DNA of 64,000 bases from contig NZ_JABRPL010000001.1 in assembly GCF_013249015.1 (NCBI RefSeq), positions 978,318-1,042,317 on the forward strand. Reading direction: 5' to 3'. The position numbers and the translations under genes are program-made. This document shows, piece after piece, positions 25,153 through 33,831 of the stretch (position 1 is its first letter; each line of letters opens with the position of its first letter). This stretch comes from Rathayibacter agropyri (GTDB lineage: Bacteria; Actinomycetota; Actinomycetes; Actinomycetales; Microbacteriaceae). The notes beneath the pieces were generated by a model. It did not search any database, was not told the DNA's origin, and saw only the letters and a program-made list of their open reading frames with translations.

Positions 25153-26695
25153 GGGGCGCCTCCTCCTGCTCAATGAGCACCGACGGTCCGATGAGGGCGC
25201 TCCAGAGTTCGCGGGCGTAGTCGTCCCAGGTGCGCTCCGGCCGCTCGGCTGCTTCGTGCCGGAGCGAGTCGACCAGCTCAGGGGACGTCAGTAGGCGGCG
25301 CATTCCGTCGGTGATCTCTTCGTCGGACTCGGGGTCGATGAGGACGCAGCCGCCGTGCTCGGCGATCTGCGCGGTGCTTCCGTAGCGGGAGGTAAGCACA
25401 GGGAGCCCGATCGCGAGCGCCTCTGCGACCGGGAGACCGTAACCCTCGTGCAGCGACGGGAACGCCAGGAACAGCGCCTCGCGGTAGCTGGCGACCAGGA
25501 CATCGTCGTCGGCGCCGCGGAGGACCTCGACCGGTCGCCCCGCCGCAACCAGCTCGCGCACGCGCGGATCGAACACCTGATGCGCCCACGGGTTGGCCCC
25601 GCCGATAAAGCGGACGCGGAACCGTAGGCCCTCCCGCCAGAGGACCTCGGCGGCGTGCAGGACAGCGAGGTGATTCTTGCGCGGCTCCTGACTGCCGACG
25701 CAGAGCACGAGCGGCACGCCGGTCGAACCACGACCGTCCGAGCGCAGCCCATCAGGCAGCTCGACGGGCAGCGGCACGGGCACCACGACAGGTCCGGTCA
25801 GTCCCTGGGCGGGGAGGGCACGAACGAAGCCGTCGAACTCGAGTGCGGCCGCCGCGCTCACCGTCGCAACGCGCTCGGCGTGCTTGACGACGGCGAGGAA
25901 GTTGACGAAACGCACCGTCTCCTCCGGCGGCACGGTGTCCGCGCTCACGACCGGGATCGCGTCATGGCCGAGGATCACGACCTCATTGCCGGAGTACTCG
26001 GCGAGCGCCGCGAGGGGCCCGCACTGGTTGTAGTTGGGCACCGAGGGAATGACAACGATGCTGCGGTACGGGACGACGAACTCGGTCTGCTCCGGATCGC
26101 CGTGCTCCCAATCGCGCCGAGCCGAGGAGGACCAATCAACGACGCGCTCGTGCTCGATCGCACTAAGGCGCCGAAAGGACATCGAGCCGTGCACCCAAGC
26201 GACCGGCACAATCTCCTGCTCCGCGTCCCAGCGCGAGACCGTCTGGCGGACGACGCGCTGCACTCCGGTGTTGTGCGAGTGCCGCGCCGGGAAGTCGACG
26301 TCAACGACGACCGCCCCGGTAACCACCTCGACGCGGGCGTCGAGATCGGCAAAACCTGTGGCGGTGCGCGAGCCGGCCTCGAGGAAGATGCGCAGGGCCG
26401 CCTCCTCCGGCGCGAGCTCAAGAGCGCGGCGGAACCAGTCGAAAAGCTCGCTCGTCGGGTATGCGGCGGTGAAGGAGACAAGCGCGACCCACGTCAGCTC
26501 GTCGTCCTGGCGGAGGCGGATCTCGCGGGCCACCTCGTCGAGGTAGACACCCGCTCCGCGTGCACACAGCGCCGCCCGGCGCTCCTCCGTGAAGAGCAAG
26601 GCGCCGATCTGCTCGAGTCGCTGCAGCATTGCCTCCGTGCGCACGGCGCGCGCGGCGACAGCGCTCTCGCTCGTGGCGCTGGGCCGCTCGCTCAT
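25142..26695 (-). CDS. GT4-type glycosyltransferase with long N-terminal domain (copy B)
   Basis: A 517-residue paralogue of the gene at 23653-25152. The N-terminal 130 residues are helical and different in sequence; VVTGAVVVDVDFPARHSHNT and GVQRVVRQTVSRW open the GT-B domain; GSQEPRKNHLAVLH and HEGYGLPVAEAL mark the donor side. ATG 26695 overlaps the stop of the small gene upstream by four bases. Part of a three-gene operon divergent from the ABC exporter, so it likely builds the exported glycan. Confidence 0.87.
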   Translation of the reverse strand: MSERPSATSESAVAARAVRTEAMLQRLEQIGALLFTEERRAALCARGAGVYLDEVAREIRLRQDDELTWVALVSFTAAYPTSELFDWFRRALELAPEEAALRIFLEAGSRTATGFADLDARVEVVTGAVVVDVDFPARHSHNTGVQRVVRQTVSRWDAEQEIVPVAWVHGSMSFRRLSAIEHERVVDWSSSARRDWEHGDPEQTEFVVPYRSIVVIPSVPNYNQCGPLAALAEYSGNEVVILGHDAIPVVSADTVPPEETVRFVNFLAVVKHAERVATVSAAAALEFDGFVRALPAQGLTGPVVVPVPLPVELPDGLRSDGRGSTGVPLVLCVGSQEPRKNHLAVLHAAEVLWREGLRFRVRFIGGANPWAHQVFDPRVRELVAAGRPVEVLRGADDDVLVASYREALFLAFPSLHEGYGLPVAEALAIGLPVLTSRYGSTAQIAEHGGCVLIDPESDEEITDGMRRLLTSPELVDSLRHEAAERPERTWDDYARELWSALIGPSVLIEQEEAPRAL

Positions 26696-27186
26696 CGCGC
26701 CCGACCGGACAGGCGGCGCTTAATGAACCGTGCGCTATGGCCAACGGCTCCCGGCAGACCGAGCTGCTCGACGCGGATCTGGAAGGTACGGACGAGGCGC
26801 AGGGGCTTGGTCACCCGCCACGACAGCGTGCGCTCAAAGCCAGAGGCGGTCACTCCACCTACCTGAATTCGCTTGACCCATTCGTCGAAAGGGTCATTCA
26901 GGAGGGCATCGACCTGTGCGCGCAGTCGGACGAGCTCGGCGCCCTCGGACTCGCGCTCGGCAGGAGGGGGGACGGCGACGGGAGCCGCACGCGCAGGGGC
27001 GACGCGCGTGGACGCGGCATCGCCACGCGAGACCGCCGGCGCATGTGGAGTGTCGTCGACGGCGGCCTCCAGGCTCGGGTCGGGCGCGGGAGGAGCGTCC
27101 TCTCCGGAACCGCCGAGGACGGGAGCCGGATCCCCTGCGATCTGCGGCTCGGGGTCCAGCGGGACGTCGGATGGCTGCGTGGGCAT
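26692..27186 (-). CDS. Small uncharacterised protein of the glycosyltransferase operon
   Basis: I do not recognise this 164-residue protein. Residues 1-75 are Pro/Ala/Asp-rich and probably disordered. A helix-forming stretch (AERESEGAELVRLRAQVDAL) looks like a short coiled coil. The C-terminal 60 residues are basic (FERTLSWRVTKPLRLVRTF, then FIKRRLSGRAR). ATG 27186 has GAGG eight bases upstream. First gene of the three-gene operon and coupled to the next by ATGA. It may tether or organise the glycosyltransferases (speculative). Confidence 0.7.
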   Translation of the reverse strand: MPTQPSDVPLDPEPQIAGDPAPVLGGSGEDAPPAPDPSLEAAVDDTPHAPAVSRGDAASTRVAPARAAPVAVPPPAERESEGAELVRLRAQVDALLNDPFDEWVKRIQVGGVTASGFERTLSWRVTKPLRLVRTFQIRVEQLGLPGAVGHSARFIKRRLSGRAR

Positions 27187-27290
27187 GGCGAACACCTCGT
27201 TCGTGTCGTTCAGTCGGCGAGCGGGAGCAAGACTACCTGCGAAAGGGCGAGACCCGGCACGCCAGCCGCGGCTCCCGGAGAGCCCGCACG

Positions 27291-27296
27291 TATAAT
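27291..27296 (+). promoter_or_regulatory. TATAAT -10 box of the ABC exporter operon
   Basis: Perfect TATAAT, 44 bases before ATG 27340. No good -35 at 17 bases. It lies in the 153-base divergent spacer shared with the glycosyltransferase operon. Confidence 0.55.
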
Positions 27297-27339
27297 GATG
27301 CGGTCCGTCGCCCGGCGGAGGCCGAGAGCTTGGAGTTCC

Positions 27340-28296
27340 ATGCCCAGCAGTGCTGTGGATCGCGCGCGCGCGATCGCCGACGAGCCGTTCCAGATCGCCG
27401 GCACCACGTCGGCCGTCGGCGGGGGCTCTGGCGGATTCATTGCCTCCCTCGCCGAGATCCTGCGCCACCGCGAGTTGCTCAAGCTATTGGTCGGCCGCGA
27501 GCTGAAGTCTCGCTACAAAGACAGCAGCCTCGGCTTCATTTGGAGCCTCGTCCGGCCCCTGATCATGCTCCTCATCTACTACGTGGCAATCGGGCAGATC
27601 CTCGGGGCGTCCCGCGGCGTCCCCAACTTCGCGATCTTTGTCTTCTCTGGCCTCACGCTCTGGGGCCTGTTCAGCGAGATCGTCACCGCCGGCACCACCT
27701 CGATCCTCGGCAACGGCGGCCTCATTAAGAAGGTCTACTTGCCGCGCGAGATCTTCCCGGTCGCCGCAATCGGCTCGGCTCTGTTCAACTTCGGTGTCCA
27801 GTTCGTGGTCCTTATCGCGGGCGCGTTGATCACCGGCTCGCTGGTCTTCAATCGGAACCTGCTGTACATGGTTCCGGCACTTGCAATCGTGCTGGTCTAT
27901 GGACTCGCCCTGGCGCTCGCCCTGTCGGCTCTCAACGTCTACCTTCGCGACGTCCAGTTCCTCGTTGAGGTTGGGTTGCAAATCTTCTTTTGGCTCTCCC
28001 CGATCGTCTACGCCTGGAACTTCGTCGTCAACGCATCGACCGGCGCCGGCCACGGCTGGGCGGAGCAGCTCTACCTGATCAACCCGATCTCGAACGCGAT
28101 CCTCGCCTTCCAGCGGGCCATCTGGGGTGACGGCTCGCGCACCAGCGTGATCGAGGGCAACCCGATTGCGCCTCAGGTCTGGCCTCCGGACATGGAACTC
28201 CGCCTGCTCATCGTCCTCGCCGTCGGGGTGGTGTTCGTGTGGATCGGCCACCGGATCTTCCGGCGCCTCGAGGGCAACTTCGCCCAGGAGATCTGA
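27340..28296 (+). CDS. ABC-2 type polysaccharide export permease (Wzm-like)
   Basis: A 318-residue ABC-2 permease with six membrane helices. The N-terminal interface segment LLKLLVGRELKSRYKDSSLG and the FIWSLVRPLIML first helix are typical of Wzm/TagG-type exporters. It moves a lipid-linked glycan across the membrane together with the next gene product. ATG 27340 is preceded by GGAG at short spacing. The ATPase gene starts two bases after the stop. Teichoic-acid or wall-glycan export is inferred from the neighbours. Confidence 0.93.
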   Translation: MPSSAVDRARAIADEPFQIAGTTSAVGGGSGGFIASLAEILRHRELLKLLVGRELKSRYKDSSLGFIWSLVRPLIMLLIYYVAIGQILGASRGVPNFAIFVFSGLTLWGLFSEIVTAGTTSILGNGGLIKKVYLPREIFPVAAIGSALFNFGVQFVVLIAGALITGSLVFNRNLLYMVPALAIVLVYGLALALALSALNVYLRDVQFLVEVGLQIFFWLSPIVYAWNFVVNASTGAGHGWAEQLYLINPISNAILAFQRAIWGDGSRTSVIEGNPIAPQVWPPDMELRLLIVLAVGVVFVWIGHRIFRRLEGNFAQEI

Positions 28297-28298
28297 TC

Positions 28299-29552
28299 GT
28301 GACCCTCACCAGTAAGTCCGACGCTGCACCCGCTTCCGGCGGCGCCCCCACCGTCGTTCGCGTGCGCAACGCCTCCAAGCGCTTTGTCATCCGTAAGGAC
28401 AAGTCATTCAAGGAGCGCATCGTCAATTTCGGCCGCGGGCGCAAGCACCGCGACGAATTCTGGGCCCTCCGCGACGTCGACCTCGAGATCCCGCTGGGGT
28501 CCACGGTCGGCCTGATCGGAGCAAACGGCTCGGGCAAGAGCACGCTGCTCAAGCTCATCGGTGGGATCGTGCAGCCCACCACCGGCACGGTCGAGCGCCG
28601 CGGTCGGCTCGCCGCCCTCCTCGAGCTGGGGGCCGGCTTCCACCCGGACCTCACCGGCCGCGAGAACGTCTACCTCAACGGCGCGATCCTCGGCCTGTCG
28701 CGGAGTGAACTCGACGCCAAGTTCGACTCAATCGTCGACTTCTCCGAGATCGCCGAATTCATCGACACCCAGGTCAAGTTCTACTCCTCGGGAATGTACG
28801 TCCGGCTCGCGTTCGCCATCGCGATTCACACCGATCCCGATCTCCTGCTGGTCGATGAGGTTCTGGCCGTCGGCGACGAGCCGTTCCAGCGCAAGTGCAT
28901 GGACCGCATCCGGGCGTTTCAGCGCGCAGGCAAGACCATCATCCTCGTCACCCACTCGCTGGAGCAGGTCGGCGAGCTCTGCGACCGCACGATCGTCCTC
29001 GAGAAGGGCACCGTCGTCTTCGACGGCGAAACGTCCGAGGGCCTACAGGTCCTCCGCGAGAGCTTCGAGGACCGCCGTGCCGCACGCCAAGAGCGCGAGG
29101 CCGCGGCGGCCGGGGCCATCGATGAGCCAGCCCCCCAGCTCATCGAGATCCTGGGCTGCGCGCTGCGTGGCGGCTCCCTCGAGCACGGGGGCACGGTCGT
29201 CCGCAGCGGCGAGACGCTGGAATTCGACGTCACCGTGCGCACGAGTCGCCCGGTTGACGACTGGAACATCGGCATGGGAATCGACACCCCGCTCGGCCAG
29301 CGCGTCTTCGGCACGAACACCGAGAGGATTGGCACCCCACTGACCGCAGTCGACGGCGAGATGACCGTCACCTTCACGTTGCCCGACCTGCACCTCGGTG
29401 GGGGCAACTACGCCGTGCACGCCTCGGCCGCCACCTTCTCCCAGGGCGAAACCATGCGGATCCCAGTCGCCGCGACTTTCACGGTCGAACGCTCCTCCGT
29501 GCACGACGGCGTGGTCGACATCGACTCGGCAGTCCGTCTCAGTCGGCCGTGA
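28299..29552 (+). CDS. ABC transporter ATPase with C-terminal Wzt-like carbohydrate-binding domain
   Basis: A 417-residue Wzt-type ATPase. Walker A is GANGSGKST (about 72-80), the signature region reads KFYSSGMYVRLAFA, and Walker B is LLLVDEVLAVGDE, followed by VTHS. After about residue 260 comes an Ala/Glu-rich linker and a beta-rich domain with the features of Wzt_C, which in Gram-negative exporters recognises the chain end of the glycan. GTG 28299 has AGGAG eight bases upstream. It overlaps the next gene by four bases. Confidence 0.93.
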   Translation: MTLTSKSDAAPASGGAPTVVRVRNASKRFVIRKDKSFKERIVNFGRGRKHRDEFWALRDVDLEIPLGSTVGLIGANGSGKSTLLKLIGGIVQPTTGTVERRGRLAALLELGAGFHPDLTGRENVYLNGAILGLSRSELDAKFDSIVDFSEIAEFIDTQVKFYSSGMYVRLAFAIAIHTDPDLLLVDEVLAVGDEPFQRKCMDRIRAFQRAGKTIILVTHSLEQVGELCDRTIVLEKGTVVFDGETSEGLQVLRESFEDRRAARQEREAAAAGAIDEPAPQLIEILGCALRGGSLEHGGTVVRSGETLEFDVTVRTSRPVDDWNIGMGIDTPLGQRVFGTNTERIGTPLTAVDGEMTVTFTLPDLHLGGGNYAVHASAATFSQGETMRIPVAATFTVERSSVHDGVVDIDSAVRLSRP

Positions 29553-30691
29553 CCGCCCGGCGCGACCGCCTTCTTGTCGATGCCACCGCCCTCACGGCTC
29601 CGCGGCTGACGGGGGTCGGCCGCGTCCTACTCGGCCTGCTTCACGCGCTTGACACCGAGGAGATCGCCGAGCGTGTCGATGTACAACTCGTCGTCCCAGC
29701 GGGCGAGGTCCGCGCACTGAAGCGCTTCGGATTTCGCACGCTGCGCCTGCGGCCGGTCCCACTCCCCCGGCTCCTCTGGAGCGCCCTCACGCGGCTCCCG
29801 GCCCCAGGGATCGATCTGCTGCTCGGCCGCGGGGTCTACCTCTTCCCCAACTTCCGTAGTTGGCCGCTCACACGCTCCCGCTCGCTCACCTTCGTGCACG
29901 ACGTCTGCTTCGCCGTTCTACCGGATCTGGTGCCGCGGGAGCGTCGCGAGCTGCTCGCTCGCTCGGTGCCGCGCTGGATCGGACGCAGCGACTTCGTGCT
30001 CACCAACACGCCGTCCTCGGCTGCCGAGGTCGAGAGTGCACTCGGGGTCGATTCCGCGCGGGTACGGGTCCTGCCGACAACCATCGACGCCAAACTCTTC
30101 CATCCCCGCGGCGATGCGGAGGTCGCCCGCGTCCGCGCGGAGCACTCGCTTGGCTCCTATCTCCTCTTCGTCGGCTCGATCGAGCGGCGCAAGAACCTGG
30201 TGACCCTGGTCGACGCTTACCGTCTCGCCGATCGACCCGATGGGCACACGCTCCTGCTCGTCGGCGGCGATGGCTGGGACAACGAGGACGTGCACGCCGC
30301 TGTGACCCGCGCGGTCGTTGCGGGAGCCGACGTGCGGTTCGCCTCCGCTTACGTACCGGATGACGACCTGCCTGCCCTGCTCACGGGTGCCGATGCTGTG
30401 GCGATGCCTTCCTGGCACGAGGGATTCGGGCTGCCTGCGCTGGAGGCTGTCGCCTGCGGGACGCCGGTGCTCGCCGCCGACATCCCGGGCCTGCGGGACG
30501 CTCTGGCAGGCCGCGAGGACGATGCTGTGTTCACGGCCCCCGGAGACCGGGCTGGCTGGACGGTCGCGATCGAGCAGGCGCTGCGCTCTCCCCGCCGGGT
30601 CCCCGCCGGTCCCATTCCCGGCTGGGACGTCGCCGCTCAGCAACTCCTCGCCCTCGCCTTCGAGGAGCCGAACTGGCCACGCACACGGTGA
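29549..30691 (+). CDS. GT4-type glycosyltransferase (exporter operon)
   Basis: A 380-residue GT-B protein. TGVGRVLLGLL at the N-terminus, FVGSIERRKNLVTLVDAY in the hinge and the EX7E motif in HEGFGLPALEAV are clear. GTG 29549 sits in the stop of the Wzt gene (GTGA), so it is coupled to the exporter and probably adds a sugar to the exported chain or its cap, for which the Wzt C-domain could be a reader (inference). Followed by a hairpin. Confidence 0.88.
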   Translation: MTARRDRLLVDATALTAPRLTGVGRVLLGLLHALDTEEIAERVDVQLVVPAGEVRALKRFGFRTLRLRPVPLPRLLWSALTRLPAPGIDLLLGRGVYLFPNFRSWPLTRSRSLTFVHDVCFAVLPDLVPRERRELLARSVPRWIGRSDFVLTNTPSSAAEVESALGVDSARVRVLPTTIDAKLFHPRGDAEVARVRAEHSLGSYLLFVGSIERRKNLVTLVDAYRLADRPDGHTLLLVGGDGWDNEDVHAAVTRAVVAGADVRFASAYVPDDDLPALLTGADAVAMPSWHEGFGLPALEAVACGTPVLAADIPGLRDALAGREDDAVFTAPGDRAGWTVAIEQALRSPRRVPAGPIPGWDVAAQQLLALAFEEPNWPRTR

Positions 30692-30702
30692 AACCGTAGA
30701 GC

Positions 30703-30740
30703 GGCCCTCGTCTCGGAAACGGCGACAGACAGAGAGGGCC
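30703..30740 (+). terminator. Hairpin after the exporter operon
   Basis: GGCCCTC/GAGGGCC stem (7 bp) with internal GTCT/AGAC pairing, 11 bases past the stop. Confidence 0.5.
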
Positions 30741-31337
30741 AAGGAGAAGGCACAACGAGACAGACGTGTGCCGGCTCGCTGGGAGAGCACAACGGACGAA
30801 TTCTAGAGAGAGTGTATTCAGTGAGAGAAGGGACGACAGAACCGGGCCGCCCTGAGAAGACAGGGCTGACCCGGCTCACTTCACTCACCGATCAGGCATG
30901 AATCCTCTTCGTAGCATTCCAACCCGTCTGATCCACGCTCTTCGCATTCTGCGGCATCGTGAAGGAGGCGTTGCCTTCTCGCGGGCTCGCTCGTCGGCGA
31001 AAAGACTCGTTGTCGCAACGCTGTGCGTAGTCTTTTGGCAGAGCACGAGTCTCCCGATGCGTCAGCAATAGTTGTAGCACGGAGCCCGTTATGCCCAGCG
31101 ATTCGGATGAGCTTTGCGCAAAAATGGGCGCGCAGGCCAGATGAGTTGCCGCAAAAAATGAAGGAGCTTTTCGCCTACTACGATCGCCGTTTTCTGCGCT
31201 GCTGCTCACTCCAGAGCCACTGCCACCGAGAGAGACGATGCACACTGTGCTGGAACCACCACAGCGCGTCTCAACCGGACCGGGAACGGGAAACCGGTCA
31301 GGCAACGCTCTTCGGCCGCTGGGGAGAAGTTCGGCGC
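30741..31337. other. Non-coding spacer, probably decayed DNA
   Basis: About 600 bases with lower GC than the flanks, especially 30890-31200. A second hairpin (CCGGG...CCCGG with inner GCCCTG/CAGGGC, about 30845-30877) sits near the left end. Open frames on both strands encode low-complexity or unrecognisable sequence, so I call no gene. Confidence 0.45.
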
Positions 31338-31943
31338 TCAGAGGCGGTGAGGACGACCACCGGACTGGTCCGCAACGGCGGCCGCATCGTCCTCGAACAG
31401 AGCAGCGGCGGCCGTCTCTGCCTCGCGCCGCTCGACTGATCCCCCCGAGCGATGGTGGCCGAACACCCAGAAGCGGTAGAGCAGGAACCGGAATCCGGTG
31501 GCCAGGGCGAGACCGATGACGTTGGCCGAGATGTTGTCGGCAACGAGGTTGTCCAGCCCGAGAATGTAGTGCGACACGTATAGAGGCAGAAGATTCACCA
31601 GCATGCCCGCGACGGCTACCACGCTGAATTCGGCCAGCTCGGCAAAGTAGTTCACCCGCCTGTGCTCACGAAAGGTCCAATAGCGATTACCGAACCAGGT
31701 CACGACGGTCGCGGCGCTGACGGCAACCACCTTTGCACCGATCGGTCCTGAGAGCAGGTGCTCACCGCCAATCCCGCCCGCGCGAAGCAGATTGAAGACG
31801 GTCACATCGACGACCAGTCCGAGGATGCCGACGACACCAAACTTCAGCGCATATGACACCAGACCAGCGGAGGCGGCTCGAATGAGCGCGATCGGCCCCT
31901 GTCGAACGGCGTTGCCAGTGACATTCACGCGGGCGCGCACCAC
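31338..31943 (-). CDS. GtrA family membrane protein
   Basis: A 201-residue GtrA-like protein with four membrane helices. KFGVVGILGLVVDVTVFNLL is the first helix, and FGNRYWTFREHRRV is the loop motif typical of GtrA. The C-terminal about 30 residues are hydrophilic. GtrA proteins are proposed flippases or channels for polyprenyl-linked sugars. The start is GTG 31943, with the stop of the upstream broken GT2 gene five bases away. GtrA/GT2 pairs usually act together; here the partner is interrupted. Confidence 0.88.
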   Translation of the reverse strand: MVRARVNVTGNAVRQGPIALIRAASAGLVSYALKFGVVGILGLVVDVTVFNLLRAGGIGGEHLLSGPIGAKVVAVSAATVVTWFGNRYWTFREHRRVNYFAELAEFSVVAVAGMLVNLLPLYVSHYILGLDNLVADNISANVIGLALATGFRFLLYRFWVFGHHRSGGSVERREAETAAAALFEDDAAAVADQSGGRPHRL

Positions 31944-31947
31944 GACG

Positions 31948-32697
31948 TCAGGTCACCGCGCTCAGCGGCGGACGAGTACGGGCCCCCTCGCGGATCCTGA
32001 TCCGCAGGAGGATCCAGAGGGCTTCAAATCCGTCCTTGACGGTAATCTTTTTGCCCTCCTCCCGACTCCGGGCCTTGTAGCTGATGCCGACCTCATAGGG
32101 GCGGTAGCCGCGAGCGAGAAGCTTGCCGGTCACCTCGGCCTCCATCCCGAAGCCCTTTTCGCGGATGTCGAGCGAGCGGTACAGGCTCAGCGGCATCAGC
32201 TTGAAGCACGTCTCGACGTCCGAGATATAGGCGTTGAAAAGGATGTTCGTGACGAGGTTCACCCCCTTGTTGTCGAGGAGGTACCAGTAAGAGAACGAGG
32301 TGTGGCTGCCGAAGGTGCGGCTGCCGTAGACGAGCTCCGAATCGCCGGCGAGAACCGTCTCGAGCAGGGGGGGGATCTCACTCGGCCGGTACTCCTCGTC
32401 GGCGTCGCAGACGATAACGTAGTCACCAGTCGCCTCCTGGACAGCGCGTGTAGTCGCTGCGCCTTTCCCCTGATTTCGGGCCTGATGGAATACCCGGATC
32501 CGCGGGTCGTCGAATTCGTCGAGTATCTCGCGCGTGCAATCGCTACTTCCGTCGTCCACGATGACCAACTCGATCTCGACGGCCTCCTAGTAGGTGACAG
32601 TGAGGACGCGGTCGACTGTCTTCCGCAGTGTTGCCTCCTCGTTGTAGACCGGCATCAAGATCGATAATTTTACCGAGTGACGCTCTGTTCGACACAT
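31948..32697 (-). pseudogene. Family 2 glycosyltransferase with in-frame amber codon
   Basis: GT2 protein of the polyprenol-phosphate sugar transferase type. KLSILMPVYNEEATLRKTVD is the nucleotide-sugar N-terminus, then a TAG at 32587-32589 interrupts the same frame just before EIELVIVDDGSSDCTREIL. The rest, including CDADEEY (DXD site) and GMEAEVTGKLLARG, is intact. The likely start region is also odd: ATG 32697 lies inside the upstream epimerase frame, and the codon before KLS is GTA where a GTG start might be expected. Read-through, re-initiation or an assembly error would rescue it. Partner of the GtrA gene downstream. Confidence 0.75.
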
Positions 32698-33625
32698 CAT
32701 CGGCGAACCAGCGCACGGTTCGCGCCAGTCCCTCGTCGATCGGCACCGATGGCTCCCAGTCGAGAATCTCGTGGGCGCGGGTGATGTCGGGCCGACGGCG
32801 CTGGGGATCGTCGACCGGTCGAGGTCCGTACTGGACCTCGGATCGACTTCCCGCGAGCGCAACGATTCGGCGAGCGATCTCGCCCAGCTGTAGCTCGTCG
32901 ACCGACCCGAGATTGATCGGTCCCGAATTCGACGAATCGACCATCCTCAGAACGCCCTCGACCAGATCTTCGACGTAGAGGAGGGAACGGGTCTGGGTGC
33001 CGTCACCCTGCATCGGCACCGGCAATCCGGCGAGTGCCGCCTTCACGAATGCCGGAACGGCGCGGCCGTCGTTGATGTCCATGTTCGGCCCGTAGGTGTT
33101 GAAAATCCGCACGACGCCCGTGTCGACTCCGAAGCTGCGGCGGAAGGCGAAGGTGAGAGCCTCCGCGTACCGCTTTGCTTCGTCGTAGACGCTGCGTGGT
33201 CCGTTGGGATTCACGTTGCCCCAGTACTCCTCGTGCTGCGGGTGTACCTGCGGATCGCCGTAGACCTCCGAGGTCGACGCGAGGATGAATCTGGCGCCGT
33301 CGCGGCGCGCAACGTCGAGAAACGCCTCCGTCGCCACCGAGCCCGCATGCAGTGTCCCGATCGGATGCTCCAGGTAGCGCGGAGGTGATGCCGGCGGCGC
33401 GAAATGGAGTACCACGTCGAAGGGCCCCGTGATGCAACGGGCATTGGCCGCGTCGTCCTCGATGATCGTGAGGGCGGGGTTATCCAGATGAGCAGCGAGG
33501 TTTCGAGTCGATCCGGTCAAGAAGGAGTCGAGGACGACGACCCGGTTACCGCGCCGCAGGAGCTCGATGGCGAGGTGCGAACCCACGAATCCGGCGCCGC
33601 CGGCGAGGAGGAGAGTACGTGTCAT
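32543..33625 (-). CDS. UDP-glucuronate decarboxylase-like SDR epimerase/dehydratase
   Basis: A 360-residue extended SDR protein. LLAGGAGFVGSHLA binds NAD; the catalytic Ser/Tyr/Lys lie in STSEVYG and SVYDEAKRYAE; RIFNTYGPNM and TRSLLYVEDLV match the UXS (UDP-xylose synthase) class, which would supply UDP-xylose. ATG 33625. The last about 50 residues (after WFADDVSNRA) read into the downstream GT2 gene in another frame and look non-native, so the natural stop has probably been lost. A TATGGT box at 33690-33695 may be its -10. Confidence 0.82.
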   Translation of the reverse strand: MTRTLLLAGGAGFVGSHLAIELLRRGNRVVVLDSFLTGSTRNLAAHLDNPALTIIEDDAANARCITGPFDVVLHFAPPASPPRYLEHPIGTLHAGSVATEAFLDVARRDGARFILASTSEVYGDPQVHPQHEEYWGNVNPNGPRSVYDEAKRYAEALTFAFRRSFGVDTGVVRIFNTYGPNMDINDGRAVPAFVKAALAGLPVPMQGDGTQTRSLLYVEDLVEGVLRMVDSSNSGPINLGSVDELQLGEIARRIVALAGSRSEVQYGPRPVDDPQRRRPDITRAHEILDWEPSVPIDEGLARTVRWFADDVSNRASLGKIIDLDAGLQRGGNTAEDSRPRPHCHLLGGRRDRVGHRGRRK

Positions 33626-33831
33626 GTGGTGCGGTTTCAGTCGAGACGGCGGGCTGGGCGGCGGCCTCCCGGCAGAACGTGAAGAAATTACCATAAGGTT
33701 CCCTTCGCGCCCGGCCGGCCACGCTTCCGGCTGGCGTACCCCCCGATTGGAAGAACCAACACCGGACGATCCTCGAGGCCGCGACCGCCACCACTCCCAC
33801 AGGCGGGCAGCGCCGCCACCGCTCGGCACTC

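Noticed and set aside
30892-31305. Open frame on - in the 30.7-31.3 kb spacer
   Set aside because: Low-complexity, Ser/Arg-rich translation with no known domain; codon pattern unlike neighbours.
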